From Flavobacteriales bacterium (GTDB taxonomy: Bacteria > Bacteroidota > Bacteroidia > Flavobacteriales > BACL11): 9,157 nucleotides of DNA. The stretch covers positions 81,312-90,468 of the forward strand of contig PAKE01000019.1 of the NCBI GenBank assembly GCA_002710495.1, read 5' to 3'. Below the pieces are notes generated by a model, which had not been told where the DNA came from, did no database searches, and worked only from the letters and a program-made list of their open reading frames with translations. Shown here in pieces: positions 7,201 to 9,157 of the stretch. A program made the position numbers and the translations under genes. Positions within the stretch are counted from its first letter, which is position 1, and each line of letters begins with the position of its first letter.

Positions 7201-9157
7201 ATTCTCTACTCCAGGCAATCCATTTGGATATACTTTTCCTGCTACAGGACCGTCATCATATTTTATTACAGTAATTGATGCGGAAGGATGTACAGATTCC
7301 GATTCTATTTTTATAAATGAACCAGATGAATTAGTAATTTCATCTTTAACTCCACAAAATATATCATGTTATGACAGTGCAGACGGACAAATTACCGCAA
7401 ATGCTTACGGAGGAACAGGAAGTTATTCTTATTTTTGGAATAATGGTGGGCAAACAACAAACCCAGCTGTAGGTTTAATTCCATCAACTATTGGGACTCC
7501 ATATTTTGTAATCGTTACCGATTCTATGGGATGCTCAAAAGTATCTTCGTCTCAGCCAATAACTCAACCAGATGAATTAATTATATCTCTCCTTACGGTT
7601 TCACATGTAAGTTGTAATGATGGTAGTGATGGATCTGTAATATCAACAGTAATAGGAGGTACTCAACCTTATTTTTATTCTTGGAGTGGAGGATTAGACT
7701 CTATATCTAACTTATCTGCAGGAGATGATACGCTAACTGTTACAGATGGTAATGGATGTATTACTTCACAAAACTTCACGGTAACGGAACCACAAGCTCT
7801 TTCCATCCAGTTTACTAGAGACTCAGTTACTTGTTTAGGTGGTTCTGACGGAGACGCGTCAGCTATTATTTCAGGAGGAACTAACCCATATTCTTTATTA
7901 TGGGATGATAGCAGTACGACAGCTATAGTAACTACTTTTGATGCAGGTTTTCATACTCTAACAGTAACAGATGGTAACGGATGTACTTTCACAGATTCTG
8001 TAGAAATTTTAGAGCCATCTCAATCTGTCCAAATAGATTCATTAATAATTTCTGAAATTAGCTGCTTTGAAGCAGATGATGCATCTATTAAAATTTTAGC
8101 AACAGGAGGATATGCTCCTTATATGTACTCTAATGACAATGGAGTAACCACACAAAACACTATCTTCTTTGGCAACCTCCCTTCAGATCAATATATCGTA
8201 TATGTAGAAGACAATATAGGTTGTACCGATACAGTTCATATTTACATTGACCAGCCAGATTCTTTATATATTGACACTACAATTTTTTCTCCTATTTCTT
8301 GTAACGGAGCAAATGATGGATATATACTAAACAATCCTGGTGGTATTGTTGCTGTTGGAGGGACACAACCATATTTATATTCATTAAATGGATTAGCATA
8401 CCATACTTCTCCTATTAATTTTCCACCTTTTGGACCTGGACTACAAACGGTAGAAGTTTTAGATGCGAATAACTGTGCTGCTCAGGATATTATCATAGTA
8501 ACAGAGCCAAACCCAATATATGTTAACATTACGACTTCAAATTGGAACGGATATGAAGTGCAATGTCATGGAGGTAGTAACGGAACGGCAAATATTTCTA
8601 TAAATGGAGGTACTGGGCCTTACACTACAAAAGTTTTAGATGTATTAGGGAATATTGTTTATAACGGTAATTCCTTAATAATTGATAATATATTAGCCCC
8701 TAACTTTGGAGGAGCTGGACTGTATACTTTTGTTATTACAGATAACAGTGGTTGTGAGTATATAGAAGACATAACTTATCAAGAACCAACAGCAATTACA
8801 CATTCTTTTGTTATTACCCATATTACATGTACGGGATGGAGTAATGGATCAATTACTTGGAATGGGTCGGGAGGAGTGGGCTCAGCTACAACGTATTTAT
8901 ATGGCTGGTCCACTGGAGATACTACTTATTCAATAAATGGTCTTGGAACAGGTAGTTATACAATTACGGTGGAGGATTTAAATGGTTGTAATTCAAATTC
9001 AATAGCTGTTCTAGACAATAGTAGTGTTTTAGATGCTTCTATAGGATCTTCCCAAAATCCTAGCTGTTGGAATTATTGTGACGGAGAAATAGAAGTTTTA
9101 CCTTCAGGAGGAGTGCCAAATATAAACAGTTCTGGTAATCCAACGTTTAATTACCAA
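4193..9157 (+). CDS. Giant secreted SprB-repeat surface protein, probable adhesin (3' end cut by window)
   Basis: An uninterrupted frame of 1655 codons with no stop before the window ends. The N-terminus is a Sec signal peptide (M-K-K-T, hydrophobic core, S-N-A then Q23). The rest is a chain of Ig-like SprB-type modules with consensus S-C-x-G-x-x-D-G, G-G-T-x-P-Y-x-Y-x-W, A-G-x-Y-T-V-T-V-T-D, N-G-C and E-P at each boundary. Module-start cysteines are at residues 36, 141, 232, 312, 402, 489, 570, 645, 723, 804, 890, 978, 1059, 1141, 1214, 1291, 1370, 1458, 1546 and 1625. Related proteins, including SprB of Flavobacterium johnsoniae, are exported by the type IX secretion system and act in gliding or adhesion. 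The expected C-terminal sorting domain would lie beyond the window, so export route and function are inferred. No catalytic domain is visible. The name SprB is not assigned because many paralogues share these repeats. The gene follows a 149-bp spacer and is probably its own transcription unit. Confidence 0.9.
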   Translation, partial: MKKTLLLGLVLIMSFYSTESNAQTINSVTVTTPILCYGDLAEINILVNQTIPAAAAKVIVGYFIGSTFIPITSTNITTVTSINVPGLAAQNYTVRLVDSILYYGTNPNGSNPGSIYDFSSINITQPLQLSNTALLTSPLQCFGDCDAQVNINVLGGTPPYSVTFGTGSPSFFTSFDSTYSSLCADTYNINIIDNEGCSVSPSSATSILVDEPPLLTPNGSITSDYNGEDISCFGASDGEITASVVLNTGSPSYQYSINGGALQSTPVFSGLTAGTYTIYYIDANGCDTSEDFTLSDPPGLSGSISISSQVNCVGGCDGELTFQVNNILTGTPGTPPSYTYAIVGGSFQSSQIFPGLCGDSTYSIIVMDANGCQDTTDKYLSEPDSLIFSDSLSDYNGFNISCFGYSDGSIHFQNPSGGNSPYQYSTGGTFSNNMNYTGLSATNNPYTVTLKDDNGCIEVHNITLTEPDEFSINLTIDSVYGPTNTSISCPGFCDGGISVVPTNGVAPILYDLTTYPTQTSTFWTGLCGDITFGTYTLNATDANGCPASTNITLQEPLPFVYTVDSTPEYCSDSNGTASINVTQGGTGSYAYLWDDLQFQSTATATGLMSNLYQVRFTDANGCMESQFVFVTEVDITITFDSVPPCSGGLLGEATANPNGVPPYSYLWGTGQTTQTITGLNPGYYSVTVTDFNGCTITDSVEIPLAQIVNVAVDLSNSTQSVLCNGYPADTITVIASGGSGFATYQYNIPGASPTPQYNTVFTGIYPGTYPIVAVDANGCSDTTLFTISEPDIIYFTATFSNVSCHSGSNGFAWVDSVSGGTGTPYSYTWVNSNSDTISQSYMATNLIAGTYTVSVTDIYSCVSNPQSVSVTISEPTPLVSTTTIINHSSCEGNQTAANGEAQVIASQGTPGYSYSWTGPSWPTYPLGFTATGDNIINLWPGTYYVTIIDDTGCIHYDTAVINPGVNPILDLTVQNVSCFGFNNGTITTGAISGTPPYSFSDNGFSTPGNPFGYTFPATGPSSYFITVIDAEGCTDSDSIFINEPDELVISSLTPQNISCYDSADGQITANAYGGTGSYSYFWNNGGQTTNPAVGLIPSTIGTPYFVIVTDSMGCSKVSSSQPITQPDELIISLLTVSHVSCNDGSDGSVISTVIGGTQPYFYSWSGGLDSISNLSAGDDTLTVTDGNGCITSQNFTVTEPQALSIQFTRDSVTCLGGSDGDASAIISGGTNPYSLLWDDSSTTAIVTTFDAGFHTLTVTDGNGCTFTDSVEILEPSQSVQIDSLIISEISCFEADDASIKILATGGYAPYMYSNDNGVTTQNTIFFGNLPSDQYIVYVEDNIGCTDTVHIYIDQPDSLYIDTTIFSPISCNGANDGYILNNPGGIVAVGGTQPYLYSLNGLAYHTSPINFPPFGPGLQTVEVLDANNCAAQDIIIVTEPNPIYVNITTSNWNGYEVQCHGGSNGTANISINGGTGPYTTKVLDVLGNIVYNGNSLIIDNILAPNFGGAGLYTFVITDNSGCEYIEDITYQEPTAITHSFVITHITCTGWSNGSITWNGSGGVGSATTYLYGWSTGDTTYSINGLGTGSYTITVEDLNGCNSNSIAVLDNSSVLDASIGSSQNPSCWNYCDGEIEVLPSGGVPNINSSGNPTFNYQ
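4292..9157 (+). repeat. Array of about 20 diverged SprB-type modules (protein level)
   Basis: Modules repeat every 73-105 residues (mostly 75-90), measured between module-start cysteines. Modules 2-19 each have a closing Cys at residues 197, 286, 372, 456, 545, 622, 694, 779, 861, 953, 1033, 1114, 1189, 1264, 1344, 1428, 1521 and 1599, usually in a N-G-C, E-G-C or S-G-C context. Module 1 lacks a closing Cys and module 20 is cut. DNA similarity between modules is low apart from short stretches coding D-A-N-G-C, so the array is old or selected to diverge. Modules 2, 4 and 6 hold an extra Cys pair: 145/183, 316/357 and 493/527. Confidence 0.9.

Noticed and set aside
4613..9157. Recent tandem duplication or recombination-prone DNA repeats within the adhesin
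   Set aside because: Reading modules side by side, including the short neighbours 14 and 15 that both end in L-T-V-T-D-G-N-G-C, shows only short shared stretches. No near-identical DNA units are visible, so recent amplification is not supported.
4193..9157. Frameshift, pseudogene or several separate genes in the right half
   Set aside because: Codon-by-codon reading from 4193 to 9157 is continuous in one frame with no stop, and the module pattern holds throughout.
1..9157. CRISPR array, mobile element, tRNA/rRNA gene or defence system
   Set aside because: No regularly spaced identical repeats, transposase motifs, terminal inverted repeats or tRNA-like cloverleaf were seen. The repeats present are protein-coding modules.

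Overview
The window looks like a chromosomal piece from a member of the Bacteroidota, most likely Flavobacteriales. The reasons are: low G+C content; A-rich leaders without Shine-Dalgarno sequences; promoter elements of the TAnnTTTG type; and a very long secreted protein built from SprB-type repeats, a family typical of gliding or surface-adhesive flavobacteria. The exact genus cannot be read from this sequence.

Left block (1-3089, minus strand): three genes are packed head to tail and read leftward. They are aspS (aspartyl-tRNA synthetase), a DUF420/CtaM-type membrane protein, and a COX15/CtaA heme A synthase that runs off the left edge. The first pair overlaps by ATGA and the second pair is separated by one base. 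This looks like one transcript joining translation to assembly of a heme-copper (aa3-type) cytochrome oxidase.

Centre (3090-4192): a 55-bp divergent spacer holds two candidate promoters that interlock face to face. Rightward of it lie tadA (tRNA adenosine-34 deaminase) and a BrxA/BrxB-family bacilliredoxin. A 149-bp spacer follows, with a weak hairpin and two pairs of short direct repeats in the probable leader of the next gene.

Right block (4193-9157, plus strand): one uninterrupted reading frame of 1655 codons has a Sec signal peptide and no stop before the window ends. It encodes the N-terminal part of a giant cell-surface protein with about 20 SprB-like modules: one atypical first module, 18 complete ones and one cut by the window edge. 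Each complete module has one Cys near its start (consensus S-C-x-G-x-x-D-G) and one near its end (consensus D-x-N-G-C), 48-63 residues apart. Modules 2, 4 and 6 carry an additional covarying Cys pair and alternate with modules 3 and 5, which share a different signature. This suggests an ancestral two-module duplication unit of about 170-177 residues. It is the most distinctive signal in the window.

There is no RNA gene, CRISPR array, insertion sequence or other mobile element that I can support.
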